Notes: a model not told the origin generated them from the letters alone. Counted from the first letter of the stretch, positions 18,438 to 28,461 are shown. The stretch: DNA of 64,000 nt from Flavobacteriales bacterium (GCA_020635855.1 JACJYZ010000002.1:434001-498000); one strand, 5' to 3'. Numbers and translations: made by a program.

Positions 18438-19430
18438 ATGGCCATTTTAGCATTCCAGAAGCCTGATAAGATCATCATGCTGAATTCCACCGAGCAAAGA
18501 GGGCAATTCGAATTCCGCCCCCTGGAACCCGGTTACGGAATCACCATCGGAAACGCCCTCAGGCGCATTCTGCTGTCTTCACTTGAAGGATTTGCCATCA
18601 CCTCCGTTCACATCGAAGGTGTGGACCACGAGTTCTCAACCATCAAGGGTGTGGTGGAAGATATGACCGACATCATCCTGAACCTGAAACAAGTGCGTTT
18701 CAAACGTCAGATCGAATCCACCGAAACAGAAAAGGTGCATGTTTCCGTGAGTGGAAAAAAACAACTCACAGCCGGCGACATCGGTAAATACACTTCTGCA
18801 TTCCAGGTACTGAATCCGGATCTGGTGATTTGCAACATGGACCCCGGTGTGAAACTGAACTTTGACGTGACTGTCAACAAAGGTCGCGGCTATGTACCCG
18901 CCGAAGAAAACAAGGTGGAAGGACAAGCTGTCGGTGTGATCGCTGTGGATGCCATCTTCACACCCATCAAGAACGTGAATTACAGCATCGAGAACTTCCG
19001 TGTGGAACAGAAGACCGACTATGAGAAGCTCGTAATGGATGTGACCACCGACGGTTCTATTCATCCGAAGAATGCACTCAAGGAAGCGGCCAAAATCCTC
19101 ATCCACCACTTCATGCTGTTCTCCGATGAGAAGATCACCATCGATACCGAAGAAAAGGCAGAAACCGAAGAGTTCGACGAGTCTTCATTGCACATGCGTC
19201 AGCTGCTGAAAACCAAACTGGTTGATATGGACCTGTCTGTTCGTGCACTGAACTGCCTGAAAGCAGCCGATGTTGAAACCCTGGGTGACCTGGTGTCTTT
19301 CAACAAAAACGACCTGCTTAAATTCAGAAATTTCGGAAAGAAGTCCCTGACCGAACTCGAAGACCTCGTACATTCCAAAGGCCTGACCTTCGGCATGAAC
19401 CTGGCGAAATATAAACTGGATAAGGACTAA
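18438..19430 (+). CDS. rpoA: RNA polymerase alpha subunit
   Basis: 330 aa. The N-terminal assembly domain includes EQRGQFEFRPLEPGYGITIG and NALRRILLSSLEGFAITSV. The C-terminal domain (about residues 250-320) has LDMDLSVRALNCLKAADVET-like sequence and LLKFRNFGKKSLTELEDLV. Alpha dimerises to start polymerase assembly and its CTD contacts UP elements and activators. It is followed 35 nt later by rplQ. Confidence 0.98.
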   Translation: MAILAFQKPDKIIMLNSTEQRGQFEFRPLEPGYGITIGNALRRILLSSLEGFAITSVHIEGVDHEFSTIKGVVEDMTDIILNLKQVRFKRQIESTETEKVHVSVSGKKQLTAGDIGKYTSAFQVLNPDLVICNMDPGVKLNFDVTVNKGRGYVPAEENKVEGQAVGVIAVDAIFTPIKNVNYSIENFRVEQKTDYEKLVMDVTTDGSIHPKNALKEAAKILIHHFMLFSDEKITIDTEEKAETEEFDESSLHMRQLLKTKLVDMDLSVRALNCLKAADVETLGDLVSFNKNDLLKFRNFGKKSLTELEDLVHSKGLTFGMNLAKYKLDKD

Positions 19431-19465
19431 GATTACCGCATTAACTGTAGATAGAGGAATTAACG

Positions 19466-20041
19466 ATGAGACACGGAGATAAAATCAACAACCTCGGCCG
19501 CAAGGCGCAACATAGAAGAGCTATGTTGGCGAACATGGCCATCTCGCTGATCAAGCACAAACGGATCAATACCACACTGGCCAAAGCCAAGGCGCTGAAA
19601 ACCTACGTGGAGCCGTTGATCACCAAGTCGAAAAGCGACAATACACACTCCCGTCGTGTGGTGTTCAGCTACCTGCAGGACAAATACGCGGTATCCGAAC
19701 TCTTCCGCGAAGTGGCCGTGAAAGTCGCCGATCGTCCGGGAGGTTATACCCGCATCCTGCGCACCGGTATCCGCAAAGGAGACAATGCGGAAATGTGCCT
19801 GATCGAACTGGTGGATTTCAACGAAACCCGCCTGAACGCAGCCGGCACCGATAAGCAAGCCAAGGCAACCACACGCAGAAGCCGCAGAGGTGGCAGCGCC
19901 AAGAAAAAGGCCGACGCCGGTGATGCAGAAGCCAAGGTGGAAGAAGCACCCAAGGCAGAAGCCAAGAAAGAAGCAGCTCCCAAAGCCGAAGAGAAGAAAG
20001 AAGAGAAATCCGAAGGCGGAGAGGAAAAAGCTGCGGAGTAA
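19466..20041 (+). CDS. rplQ: 50S ribosomal protein L17 with long charged C-terminus
   Basis: 191 aa against about 120-130 in many bacteria. The core MRHGDKINNLGRKAQHRRAM to about residue 130 (LRTGIRKGDNAEMCLIELVD) is standard. The remaining 60 or so residues are almost entirely Ala, Lys and Glu, with repeated KAEAKKEAAPKAEEKKEEK-type runs, and are probably disordered. It is the last gene of the cluster and is followed by an intrinsic terminator. Confidence 0.97.
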   Translation: MRHGDKINNLGRKAQHRRAMLANMAISLIKHKRINTTLAKAKALKTYVEPLITKSKSDNTHSRRVVFSYLQDKYAVSELFREVAVKVADRPGGYTRILRTGIRKGDNAEMCLIELVDFNETRLNAAGTDKQAKATTRRSRRGGSAKKKADAGDAEAKVEEAPKAEAKKEAAPKAEEKKEEKSEGGEEKAAE

Positions 20042-20063
20042 ATCATTCCTCACAAAACTTCAT

Positions 20064-20090
20064 AAGGCGGTCATTTTGACCGCCTTTTTT
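20064..20090 (+). terminator. Rho-independent terminator of the ribosomal cluster
   Basis: A perfect 10-bp stem (AAGGCGGTCA at 20064-20073, TGACCGCCTT at 20077-20086) with a TTT loop runs into a T tract to 20090. It lies 22 nt after the rplQ stop and abuts the end of the convergent DinB-like gene, so it may also serve that gene, although the minus-strand side lacks a T tract. Confidence 0.9.
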
Positions 20091-20661
20091 ATTGCTCGTT
20101 GGTATGTGCGGCCACTGTTTCCAATGCCCGCCTCGCCTGGTTGATATGCCGCTCGGTGTGACCCTGTATGATGGTCAGGCAATCCCTCAGGCTATATGTG
20201 ACCAAACCTGAAGCTGGCGAGGTTACCCTGGTTTTGTCCACATCCAGTTCCGATAACTGTCCTACCCAATCTTGCCACTGCCGATATTCGCGAAGAAAGG
20301 CTTCCACAATGTCTGCAGGTACCCGGCTCCGGGTCGATTGGAAGGCAGGCGGCGATTTGTAAGGCTTCTTTACAACCGGTCCGGTGGATTCTATCAGCAA
20401 CCTGCCGAAGTACCCGCTGAACGGACTGCTATGTTCCCACCAGTTGGGCTTATAGGTTCCGGACACCAGCTTGGTAAACAGCGGGTGATAGCTCCGGCTG
20501 GTGGTGATCAGGTGATCCAGGCATTCTCCCACACTCCATTTTTTCGGAGCGGGCTGCATGTTCAGCGTCTCACCGTCCAGCGACCCGAATTCGGCCGAAA
20601 CCTGCTCCGATAATGATTGCGCTTTGTGCTGAATTTCTTTAATAAATGCGGGGTCCTGCAT
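20089..20661 (-). CDS. DinB-family putative metal-dependent enzyme
   Basis: 190 aa. The four-helix DinB-like pattern shows: KKWSVGECLDHLITTSRSYH supplies the first His near residue 49, and the C-terminal IIQGHTERHINQARR supplies two more. These would form the three-His metal site of the superfamily. Members include thiol-dependent S-transferases and proteins of unknown role; the substrate cannot be told from sequence. The gene converges on the ribosomal cluster and diverges from carA. Confidence 0.8.
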   Translation of the reverse strand: MQDPAFIKEIQHKAQSLSEQVSAEFGSLDGETLNMQPAPKKWSVGECLDHLITTSRSYHPLFTKLVSGTYKPNWWEHSSPFSGYFGRLLIESTGPVVKKPYKSPPAFQSTRSRVPADIVEAFLREYRQWQDWVGQLSELDVDKTRVTSPASGLVTYSLRDCLTIIQGHTERHINQARRALETVAAHTNEQ

Positions 20662-20760
20662 GGCTTGTCATTAAAATGTACCGCAAGGTAATACATCCGG
20701 TGGCGAATCCCATTCGCCATCCTTATCTTTCCGTTTCGAAAAAAGTGCGCGCAAGACTTC

Positions 20761-20790
20761 GTGGAAAACCGGCTATTTTCCATATATTTG
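20761..20790 (+). promoter_or_regulatory. Likely promoter of carA-eno
   Basis: TATATTTG at 20783-20790 matches the Bacteroidota -7 box TAnnTTTG. The -33 position holds GTG (20761-20763) instead of TTG, so that half is weak. It lies 38 nt upstream of carA in the 167-nt divergent gap with the DinB-like gene. Confidence 0.5.
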
Positions 20791-20828
20791 CGGCGCAAAA
20801 AACATAAAAGCCACCACGACCCAGGCAC

Positions 20829-21947
20829 ATGAAATACTTCGAAAAATCCCCGGCGGTACTGCTCCTTGAAGACGGTACCGTTTTTTATGGCCGCTCGGCT
20901 GGGAAAATTGGAATCGCGACAGGAGAGATATGCTTTAATACGGGCATGACCGGCTACCAGGAGGTCTTTACCGATCCCTCGTATTTCGGACAGATCATGG
21001 TGACCACCAACGTGCATGTCGGCAACTACGGCGTGCATAAGGATGAAGTGGAGTCGGATTCCATGAAGATCGCCGGCCTCGTTTGCCGCAACTTCACCAG
21101 CATGTATTCGCGTAAGGATGCCACCGGTGATATCCAGGACTATTTCCTGGAAGAAAACATGGTCGCCATTACCGATGTGGACACACGGGCGTTGGTTCGC
21201 CACATCCGCAGCAAAGGCGCCATGAACGCCATCATTTCTTCCTCCGACCTCGATATCGAATCCCTTAAAAAGAAACTGGCCGCCGTGCCTTCCATGGAAG
21301 GACTTGAACTGGTCTCCTGCGTATCCACCAAGGAAGCCTATGACTTCGGTCCGGCTACCGCCGATTACAAAGTGGCCGTGCTCGACCTCGGTGTGAAGAA
21401 AAACATCCTGCGCTGCCTGGCCGATCGAGGATGCAGCCTGAGGGTGTTTCCGTACGATACATCTTTTGAAGACCTCATGGCCTGGAGCCCCGACGGCTTC
21501 ATGATCTCCAACGGCCCCGGCGACCCCGCTCCGTTAACCGGCGTGGTGGATACCATGAAACAAATCATCGAAAGCGGATTGCCCGTATTCGGCATCTGCC
21601 TGGGACACCAGATCATCGCACTGGCAAACGGACTGCATACCTACAAAATGCACCACGGCCACCGCGGCATCAACCACCCCGTGAAGAACCTGGCCTCCGG
21701 CAAATGTGAGATCACCTCACAGAACCACGGGTTCGGCGTGGATGCCGAAGATGTGAAAGGCAACCCCGACATCGAAGTCACCCACGTGAACCTGAACGAT
21801 CAAACCATCGAAGGTTTCCGCCTGAAAAAACACAAAGTATTCTCCGTACAGTACCACCCGGAAGCATCTCCGGGTCCGCATGACGCCAGTTACCTCTTCG
21901 AGGAATTCATCACCCACATCAAAGAAAACACCAACATCAACGCATAG
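20829..21947 (+). CDS. carA: Carbamoyl-phosphate synthase small (glutaminase) subunit
   Basis: 372 aa. The N-terminal CarA domain (AVLLLEDGTVFYGRSAG, GEICFNTGMTGYQEVFTDPS) is followed by a class I glutamine amidotransferase domain. That domain carries the nucleophile in FGICLGHQIIALANG and the His/Glu pair in QYHPEASPGPHD. It hydrolyses glutamine to feed ammonia to CarB for arginine and pyrimidine synthesis. carB is not in the window. eno begins 5 nt later, so the two are probably co-transcribed. Confidence 0.97.
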   Translation: MKYFEKSPAVLLLEDGTVFYGRSAGKIGIATGEICFNTGMTGYQEVFTDPSYFGQIMVTTNVHVGNYGVHKDEVESDSMKIAGLVCRNFTSMYSRKDATGDIQDYFLEENMVAITDVDTRALVRHIRSKGAMNAIISSSDLDIESLKKKLAAVPSMEGLELVSCVSTKEAYDFGPATADYKVAVLDLGVKKNILRCLADRGCSLRVFPYDTSFEDLMAWSPDGFMISNGPGDPAPLTGVVDTMKQIIESGLPVFGICLGHQIIALANGLHTYKMHHGHRGINHPVKNLASGKCEITSQNHGFGVDAEDVKGNPDIEVTHVNLNDQTIEGFRLKKHKVFSVQYHPEASPGPHDASYLFEEFITHIKENTNINA

Positions 21948-21952
21948 CACCC

Positions 21953-23245
<1,293 letters not shown>

Positions 23246-23369
23246 GCGAACTTCTTTTTACACATCCGGTGGGCATGACCGCTTTCTCATAAAAGCGTAC
23301 CGAATATTTATTTGCCCGTATCTGACGTATACGTACGCCGGTATGCTCCCGTTCTCCGGCTAAAACGCC

Positions 23370-24020
23370 ATGAACGCCAAACCTTTGATTTATCTGGCAG
23401 GTTGCCTGCTGGTAGTTGCCTGTAAAAAGAAAGAGTTCCCTGAAATTCCCACAGGGCCGGTCATCGATAGCCTGGGTACCAGCGATGCCTATTGTCCTAC
23501 GAAAGAGGGAACCTATTGGATTTACCAGCAGCAATTGTTGGATACCAATAACGTGGTACTTGATTCACGCATCGACAGCGATTATGTGATGAATGATACC
23601 ATTGTCATCCGGGGCCTCATCTTTCATCATGTCAAAACAAACTCACCTTTTGGAAGTGCCTTTGAACTGTTCCGGGATTCTGCCGGATATATGGTGAATT
23701 CGGATGGTAAGATCCTGCTGGCGCAACAAAATTGGGGTGATGTGGCGGAAGCAGATACCGTACCCGGCTCGTGGGTTATCACCACGCGCATCCGCAATGA
23801 CCTCGGACCGGTTGCAGTTCCTGCCGGAAGTTATCCCGACGTAGTCTCTGCTGAATATGAAGTGGAATACCTCAATCCGGCCAACCCCTTGTATGGCCCC
23901 AGCCGGTATGCCTACCGCCATCATGTAAAAGATGTAGGGGTGGTTGAAGAAGTTGCCTTTTATATGGGTAACTCCAATACCATTGTGCGAAAGTTACTGA
24001 GGTACAGGATCGGAAAATAA
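23370..24020 (+). CDS. Putative lipoprotein of unknown function
   Basis: 216 aa. The signal sequence MNAKPLIYLAGCLLVVAC ends in a lipobox with Cys18, followed by KKKEFPE. The mature part (about 198 aa) begins with a segment containing PTKEGTYWIYQQQL, a pattern common in Bacteroidota secreted proteins with a beta-rich domain. No catalytic motif was recognised. It stands alone, 124 nt after eno, and is followed by a strong hairpin. Function unknown. Confidence 0.7.
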   Translation: MNAKPLIYLAGCLLVVACKKKEFPEIPTGPVIDSLGTSDAYCPTKEGTYWIYQQQLLDTNNVVLDSRIDSDYVMNDTIVIRGLIFHHVKTNSPFGSAFELFRDSAGYMVNSDGKILLAQQNWGDVAEADTVPGSWVITTRIRNDLGPVAVPAGSYPDVVSAEYEVEYLNPANPLYGPSRYAYRHHVKDVGVVEEVAFYMGNSNTIVRKLLRYRIGK

Positions 24021-24030
24021 CCATTGAACT

Positions 24031-24062
24031 GCCTTCCCGGAACCGTATGCCACCGGGAAGGC
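24031..24062 (+). terminator. Strong hairpin after the lipoprotein gene, probable terminator
   Basis: GCCTTCCCGG (24031-24040) pairs perfectly with CCGGGAAGGC (24053-24062) around a 12-nt loop, 10 nt after the stop codon. No T tract follows, so termination would be weak or factor-assisted. TACATTTG at 24072-24079 just beyond it is a good -7 box for the next gene, but no TTG lies at the right distance. Confidence 0.55.
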
Positions 24063-24100
24063 AGCTTTGCTTACATTTGTGAGCAAACCCTGAACACCCC

Positions 24101-25933
24101 ATGGCATACCGCTCCCTGCAGGATTGTATCCGCGACCTTGAGAAAAATGGCCACCTCGTCCGCATCCGCACCGAAGTGGATCCCGACCTGGAAATGGCGG
24201 CCATCCATCGAAGGGTGTTCGCAGCCAAAGGTCCTGCCATCCTTTTCGAAAACGTAAAAGGTAGCGAGTTCCCTGCGGTGTCTAACCTGTTCGGCGACAT
24301 CAACCGCACCCGTTTCATCTTCCGCGATACGCTCGACCAGGTGAAGGCACTGATTGAAATGAAAGCCGATCCGGGGAAGGTACTGAAGCACCCGGTCAGG
24401 TATTTTGAGTCCGCCCTGCACGCCATATTCGCCCTGCCGAAGAAGCGAAGCAGGGGCCCCGTCCTCTACCGCGAAACCACGCTCGACAAGCTGCCACAGA
24501 TCCGCGCCTGGCAGATGGACGGCGGTCCGTATATTTTCCTGCCGCAGGTTTTCACCGAAGACCCCATGCAACCCGGCGTGATGCATTCCAACCTCGGATG
24601 CTACCGCGTGCAGATGGCCGGTAACGACTTTGTGCCCAACAAGGAGATGGGCCTGCACTACCAGATCCACCGCGGCATAGGCGTGCACCAATCGAAGGCG
24701 AATGAGCTCGGACAGCCCCTGAAGGTGAGCATCTTCGTGGGCGGGCCTCCCTCGCATTCCTTCGCTGCCGTGATGCCGCTTCCGGAAGGCATCAGCGAAC
24801 TCACCTTTGCCGGTGCGCTCGGCGGAAGAAGGTTCAGGTACATCCGCAAAGACGGACACGTGCTTTCCGCAGATGCCGACTTTGTGATCACCGGAGAACT
24901 GCACCCCGGCGAAACCAAACCGGAAGGTCCGTTCGGCGACCACCTCGGTTACTACAGCCTTACCCATCCGTTCCCCCTCATGCGCGTGCACAAGGTGTAC
25001 CACCGGAAAGGCGCCATCTGGCCGTTCACCGTGGTGGGGCGACCACCCCAGGAAGACACAAGTTTCGGTGCGATGATCCACGAATTGGTGGGGCCGGTGG
25101 TGTCGAAAGAGATCCCCGGACTGCACCGCGTACACGCCATCGACGAAGCAGGCGTACATCCGCTGCTGCTGGCGGTGGGCAGCGAACGCTACACACCTTA
25201 CCTCAACGAACGACGTCCGCAGGAGATCCTTACCATGGCGCATGCCATCCTCGGGTTCGGACAGATGTCGCTCTCCAAATACCTGTGGATCGCTGCCAGG
25301 GAAGACAACCCCTCCCTGGACGTGGAAGATGTGCAGGCATTCTTCATGCACATGCTGGAGCGGGTCGACTGGAAACGCGACCTGCACTTCGATACCCAAA
25401 CCACCATCGATACGCTCGACTACAGCGGCGACGGCCTCAACAGCGGATCCAAACTGGTGGTGGCGGCAGCCGGTGAGAAAAAACGCAGCTTAACGGACGC
25501 TGTTCCGGAGGGACTGAACCTATCTGCCGGCTTCTCAAAACCCCGCACGGTGTTCCCGGGTGTGCTGGCGATCAGCGGTCCGCCCTATACCGACAGGTCC
25601 GCCGGCGTGCAACACATGCACCAACTCGAACAGGCACTGGCAGGCAGCAACATGGAAGGCCTGCCCCTTGTCGTACTCTGTGACGACAGCGAGTTCACCG
25701 CCGCCTCCCACGGCAACTTCCTCTGGGTGACCTTCACCCGTTCCAACCCGTCGCATGACATCGGCGGGGTGGATGCCTTCACCGACAACAAGCACTGGGG
25801 ATGCCGTGGCAGCCTCGTCATTGATGCCCGCATCAAGCCGCACCATGCACCCGTGCTGGAAGAAGATCCGGCGGTGGCGGCGAAGGTGGATGCGCTGGGG
25901 AAAAAAGGCGGAGAGCTGGAGGGAAGGATTTAA
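24101..25933 (+). CDS. UbiD-family decarboxylase (probably menaquinone pathway)
   Basis: 610 aa. Family features include ILFENVKGSEFPAVSNLFG near the N-terminus and the prenylated-FMN binding region around VSIFVGGPPSHSFAAVMPLP. The Glu-Arg-Glu active-site region EGPFGDHLGYYSLTHPFPLM lies near residue 276. UbiD enzymes decarboxylate aromatic or alpha,beta-unsaturated acids with prenylated FMN made by UbiX. The long form in Bacteroidota is usually annotated as a menaquinone biosynthesis decarboxylase; that role is inferred from family only. No neighbouring menaquinone genes are present. Confidence 0.88.
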   Translation: MAYRSLQDCIRDLEKNGHLVRIRTEVDPDLEMAAIHRRVFAAKGPAILFENVKGSEFPAVSNLFGDINRTRFIFRDTLDQVKALIEMKADPGKVLKHPVRYFESALHAIFALPKKRSRGPVLYRETTLDKLPQIRAWQMDGGPYIFLPQVFTEDPMQPGVMHSNLGCYRVQMAGNDFVPNKEMGLHYQIHRGIGVHQSKANELGQPLKVSIFVGGPPSHSFAAVMPLPEGISELTFAGALGGRRFRYIRKDGHVLSADADFVITGELHPGETKPEGPFGDHLGYYSLTHPFPLMRVHKVYHRKGAIWPFTVVGRPPQEDTSFGAMIHELVGPVVSKEIPGLHRVHAIDEAGVHPLLLAVGSERYTPYLNERRPQEILTMAHAILGFGQMSLSKYLWIAAREDNPSLDVEDVQAFFMHMLERVDWKRDLHFDTQTTIDTLDYSGDGLNSGSKLVVAAAGEKKRSLTDAVPEGLNLSAGFSKPRTVFPGVLAISGPPYTDRSAGVQHMHQLEQALAGSNMEGLPLVVLCDDSEFTAASHGNFLWVTFTRSNPSHDIGGVDAFTDNKHWGCRGSLVIDARIKPHHAPVLEEDPAVAAKVDALGKKGGELEGRI

Positions 25934-25935
25934 AT

Positions 25936-25961
25936 AATTAGGAATTATTAATTAGGAATTA
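25936..25961 (+). repeat. Short direct repeat in AT-rich spacer
   Basis: The 12-mer AATTAGGAATTA occurs twice (25936-25947 and 25950-25961), separated by 2 nt, immediately after the UbiD gene. It marks the point where base composition becomes uneven; beyond it the spacer to 26,090 is G-rich on the plus strand. Confidence 0.6.
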
Positions 25962-26028
25962 GAAATTGATCCTCCGTGCCGGGGCGGTGAGGGGTATGGG
26001 TGTGTGGTTGAGGGGAGATATTGGAACA

Positions 26029-26060
26029 TTGTTTCAAGCGCCATCTGGGGTTTACATTTG
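26029..26060 (+). promoter_or_regulatory. Likely promoter of the DUF4345 gene
   Basis: TTG at 26029-26031 and TACATTTG at 26053-26060 are separated by 21 nt, close to the 19-nt Bacteroidota optimum. The box lies 30 nt before the ATG at 26091. Confidence 0.55.
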
Positions 26061-26090
26061 GCCCATACATTTAGGTAGGCAATCGGGTGT

Positions 26091-26483
26091 ATGAACAAGA
26101 GAAATTTACAAATCATCATGGCTGTATTGGGATTGATCCCAATCGCTACGGGACTGATCGGATTCACAGGCATCAACGACCCTATTTATGAGGGGCTCAT
26201 TGATTCGCATTTTGTGCTGTTGGACAGCAACCTGAGATTTTTCAGTGGCATTTGGATCGGGCTGGGATTGGCAATGTTCAGCATCATCAGATCCATTGAA
26301 AAGGAAAAGAGGATTTTTCGAATCATCTGGATATCCATTTTCATCGGTGGGCTGGGCAGGCTGTTGTCGATGGTATTCACAGGCGTGCCTCCGATACCTT
26401 TTGTCGGATTCACCGTGCTTGAAATTGTAGGGGCGCCCTTCTTTATTTACTGGCAACATAAGATTGCGAAGGAGGAGAATTGA
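26091..26483 (+). CDS. Four-helix membrane protein, DUF4345-like
   Basis: 130 aa with four hydrophobic segments and a short basic N-terminus. The pattern LDSNLRFFSGIWIGLGLAMF after the first helix and FVGFTVLEIVGAPFFIYWQ near the end match the DUF4345 family of small membrane proteins. The role of the family is unknown. It is the last gene of backbone character before the repeat region. Confidence 0.7.
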   Translation: MNKRNLQIIMAVLGLIPIATGLIGFTGINDPIYEGLIDSHFVLLDSNLRFFSGIWIGLGLAMFSIIRSIEKEKRIFRIIWISIFIGGLGRLLSMVFTGVPPIPFVGFTVLEIVGAPFFIYWQHKIAKEEN

Positions 26484-26520
26484 GGATGCTGTTGGGTTGT
26501 TGGGTAGGTATCGCATAGGT

Positions 26521-26710
26521 AACCCGGTTCATGTTAACAAGCGAAGAAGAACCGGGACATACTTTCATCGATGAATAGAAGAATCCCAACGGGATTCAAT
26601 GTTTACAGAAAACACGATGAGTGAAGAATTCTGCGACCCCAACGGGGTTGTACATTTTCATCTCTATACAATGCGCTATAAACGTTCAATGCGAATGGCA
26701 TTGGGTTCCC
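26521..26710 (+). repeat. Interspersed repeat element B, copy 1
   Basis: About 190 bp, repeated at 27481 and 28550. It contains three 17-nt hairpins of the same 7-3-7 design: 26581-26597 (GAATCCC/GGGATTC), 26634-26650 (CGACCCC/GGGGTTG) and 26687-26703 (CAATGC/GCATTG). Loops are AAC in the first two. It occupies most of the 375-nt gap between the DUF4345 and GIY-YIG genes. Confidence 0.85.
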
Positions 26711-26749
26711 GCCAACAATTCCCAGATTGGCGCCTTAAGGTGATTTGTC

Positions 26750-26777
26750 GGAGGTCACAAATTGTTACCTCCAATGT
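26750..26777. repeat. Intergenic copy of the ORF6N-gene palindrome, inverted
   Basis: 26750-26772 is a 23-nt palindrome with a single mismatched pair. Read on the minus strand, 26750-26777 matches 29662-29689 inside the second ORF6N gene in 27 of 28 positions. It lies just downstream of repeat element B copy 1. Confidence 0.75.
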
Positions 26778-26881
26778 GGGTAGAAGGTGGGGAAGGGAAT
26801 GGTGGGGAGATGGTTTGGTGTGGGATGGGGGAAGTTGTATATTTTTGAATAAAGCAGTTGATGTTAGTAAAAATTCCGCCG

Positions 26882-27379
26882 ATGAATTTCAATAATATAG
26901 AGGACATAAGGAGAAATGGTTTCACAGGATTTGTAACTGTCACGGAACTTTGGACAGATAAATCCTGTATTCCAAGAATGAAAGGAGTTTACTTAGTAAT
27001 TGATCCGACTTTCAAGAAGACGGAATTTATTAACCCAGGAGTGGGTGGATTTTTCAAAGGGAAAGACCCCAATGTTTCAATAGAAGAACTGAAAATTAAT
27101 CACGTTGAAAATTCACAAGTTCTTTATATAGGAAAGGCAGGAAGCCCAGCGGGACAGGCGACATTAAGCTCAAGACTTGGACAATATCTAAGATTTGGAG
27201 AGACTAAAAACGTTGGACACTGGGGCGGAAGATTAATTTGGCAACTTAAGAACCATAGAGCCTTGATTTTTTGTTGGAAACCGACACCAAATGACGACCC
27301 AAGAAAAATTGAAAAACAATTGCTGAGCGAATACATAAAACAATTTGGAGCAATGCCGTTTGCAAACTTGGTCGGATGA
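26882..27379 (+). CDS. GIY-YIG superfamily nuclease-like protein
   Basis: 165 aa from ATG 26882. The GIY-YIG elements appear in order: GVY (35-37), VLYIGKAGS (YIG at 82-84), Arg98 in LSSRLGQY, Glu144 in IEKQLLSEY and the C-terminal Asn162 in PFANLVG. These correspond to the catalytic residues of the fold, so it is probably an active single-domain DNA endonuclease. Starts at 26861 (ATG) and 26858 (TTG) are possible; 26882 was chosen because MNFNNIEDIRRNGFTGF resembles the natural start of relatives. TATTTTTG at 26840-26847 is a -7 candidate. It is framed by copies of the interspersed repeats. Confidence 0.75.
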   Translation: MNFNNIEDIRRNGFTGFVTVTELWTDKSCIPRMKGVYLVIDPTFKKTEFINPGVGGFFKGKDPNVSIEELKINHVENSQVLYIGKAGSPAGQATLSSRLGQYLRFGETKNVGHWGGRLIWQLKNHRALIFCWKPTPNDDPRKIEKQLLSEYIKQFGAMPFANLVG

Positions 27380-27394
27380 GACCTCAAGTCCATC

Positions 27395-27480
27395 GCAGCT
27401 TACCAAAAGCCTGCAGCTGTCAGACAAAGGTTGCACCAGTCTTGGGTAATCCTTTGACATTTGCTGCGAACCTGTTCACC
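27395..27480 (+). repeat. Interspersed repeat element A, degenerate copy 1
   Basis: The sequence resembles the copies at 27745, 28462 and 28755 (a segment around CGCAGCTTACCAAAAGCC, then a hairpin region, then a segment containing CATTTGCTGCGAA). Its hairpin has decayed. It joins directly to element B copy 2. Confidence 0.65.
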
Positions 27481-27668
27481 GCGTTCATGTTGCCAAGCGA
27501 AGAGGAATTGGGATATATATTCATCGATGAATAGAAGGAATCCCAACGGGATTCAATGTTTATAGAAAACACGATGAGTGAAGAATTCTGCGACCCCAAC
27601 GGGGTCGTACATCATCATATCTAAACGATTCTCAACAGACCTTCAATGCGGATGGCATTGGGTTCCGG
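27481..27668 (+). repeat. Interspersed repeat element B, copy 2
   Basis: Same order of three 17-nt hairpins as copy 1: GAATCCC-AAC-GGGATTC, CGACCCC-AAC-GGGGTCG and CAATGC/GCATTG. The second stem is perfect here where copy 1 has one changed base. Elements A1-B2-A2 together fill the gap between the GIY-YIG and P460-like genes (27,380-27,924). Confidence 0.85.
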
Positions 27669-27744
27669 CTTCAAGGCTGGCGCCTATATTCCCAAGCATG
27701 GCGCGAATTTTTGCGGGAGTCGTAAGGGGAAGTTAATTTGTGCC

Positions 27745-27835
27745 GCAGTTCATCGTAGTTTGCAAAAAGTTGTGGGAGGTTAGGCGAAGGTTTTACCTTC
27801 GTCTGGTTATCCCTTAGCATTTGCTACAGATACGA
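27745..27835 (+). repeat. Interspersed repeat element A, copy 2
   Basis: It contains the hairpin CGAAGGT-TTT-ACCTTCG (27785-27801), again 7-3-7, followed by a conserved segment with CATTTGCTAC. The P460-like gene begins about 90 nt further on. Confidence 0.75.
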
Positions 27836-27924
27836 GTTCCGTGGAAATTATGGGAATAGTTGCATACCTTAGAAGCATAGACCATTGTACACTGCAACTA
27901 GTCAACAGATAAATGCGAATGTGC

Positions 27925-28458
27925 ATGAGAAACAACTTACAAACAATGATGGTTCTAACTGCTTTTGTTATGGGCATAGGAATCATTCATTCTTGTAAAA
28001 AGAAGGAACAAACCACGGACACAGCTGCGGATACGGACAAAGAACTATACGAAATGGCCAAGGTAACAAGTGGCTTTACCTGGTTCAAAAATTCAAGTAC
28101 GGTATTAAGCAGAAGTGCCGGAAGCGGACATCAGCAGCTGTTTCTGAAAACCCGCTATAACATGATTGCCGCTACAAAACTGGATTCAACCGGTAAGATC
28201 ATGTCCGGTGCGACATTTCCGGAAGGATCCTTGATTGTGAAAGAATTGTTCGGCGATTCAACAACACTTGAACGCTATGCGATTCTGTATAAAAACGCGT
28301 CAAGTGCAGATGCAGATGACAAGGGTTGGGTGTGGGGCTATATAAATGCAGACGGGAGTGTAGCAGAGTCCGCAACTAAAAAAGGCATCTCTTGCATAAG
28401 CTGTCATTCCCAAACCGACAACATTGACTATATGTTAATGAATAAATATTTTCCCTAG
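27925..28458 (+). CDS. Cytochrome P460-like heme lipoprotein
   Basis: 177 aa from ATG 27925 (an in-frame ATG at 27913 is also possible). The signal peptide ends in a lipobox with Cys24 (GIIHSC) followed by KKKE. The mature part has FPEGSLIVKELFG and GWVWGYINADGSV, the layout of cytochrome P460-type domains. It ends with a heme c motif CISCH at about residues 157-161. P460 proteins oxidise hydroxylamine or bind NO; whether this one does is not shown by the sequence. It is probably periplasmic and membrane-anchored, and is flanked on both sides by the A/B repeats. Confidence 0.72.
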   Translation: MRNNLQTMMVLTAFVMGIGIIHSCKKKEQTTDTAADTDKELYEMAKVTSGFTWFKNSSTVLSRSAGSGHQQLFLKTRYNMIAATKLDSTGKIMSGATFPEGSLIVKELFGDSTTLERYAILYKNASSADADDKGWVWGYINADGSVAESATKKGISCISCHSQTDNIDYMLMNKYFP

Positions 28459-28461
28459 TGT

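Noticed and set aside
26726..26745. Possible match to the palindrome of the first ORF6N gene (TTGGCGCCTTAA)
   Set aside because: Only about ten bases match and TGGCGCC also occurs in the flank of repeat B2, so chance or repeat sequence explains it.
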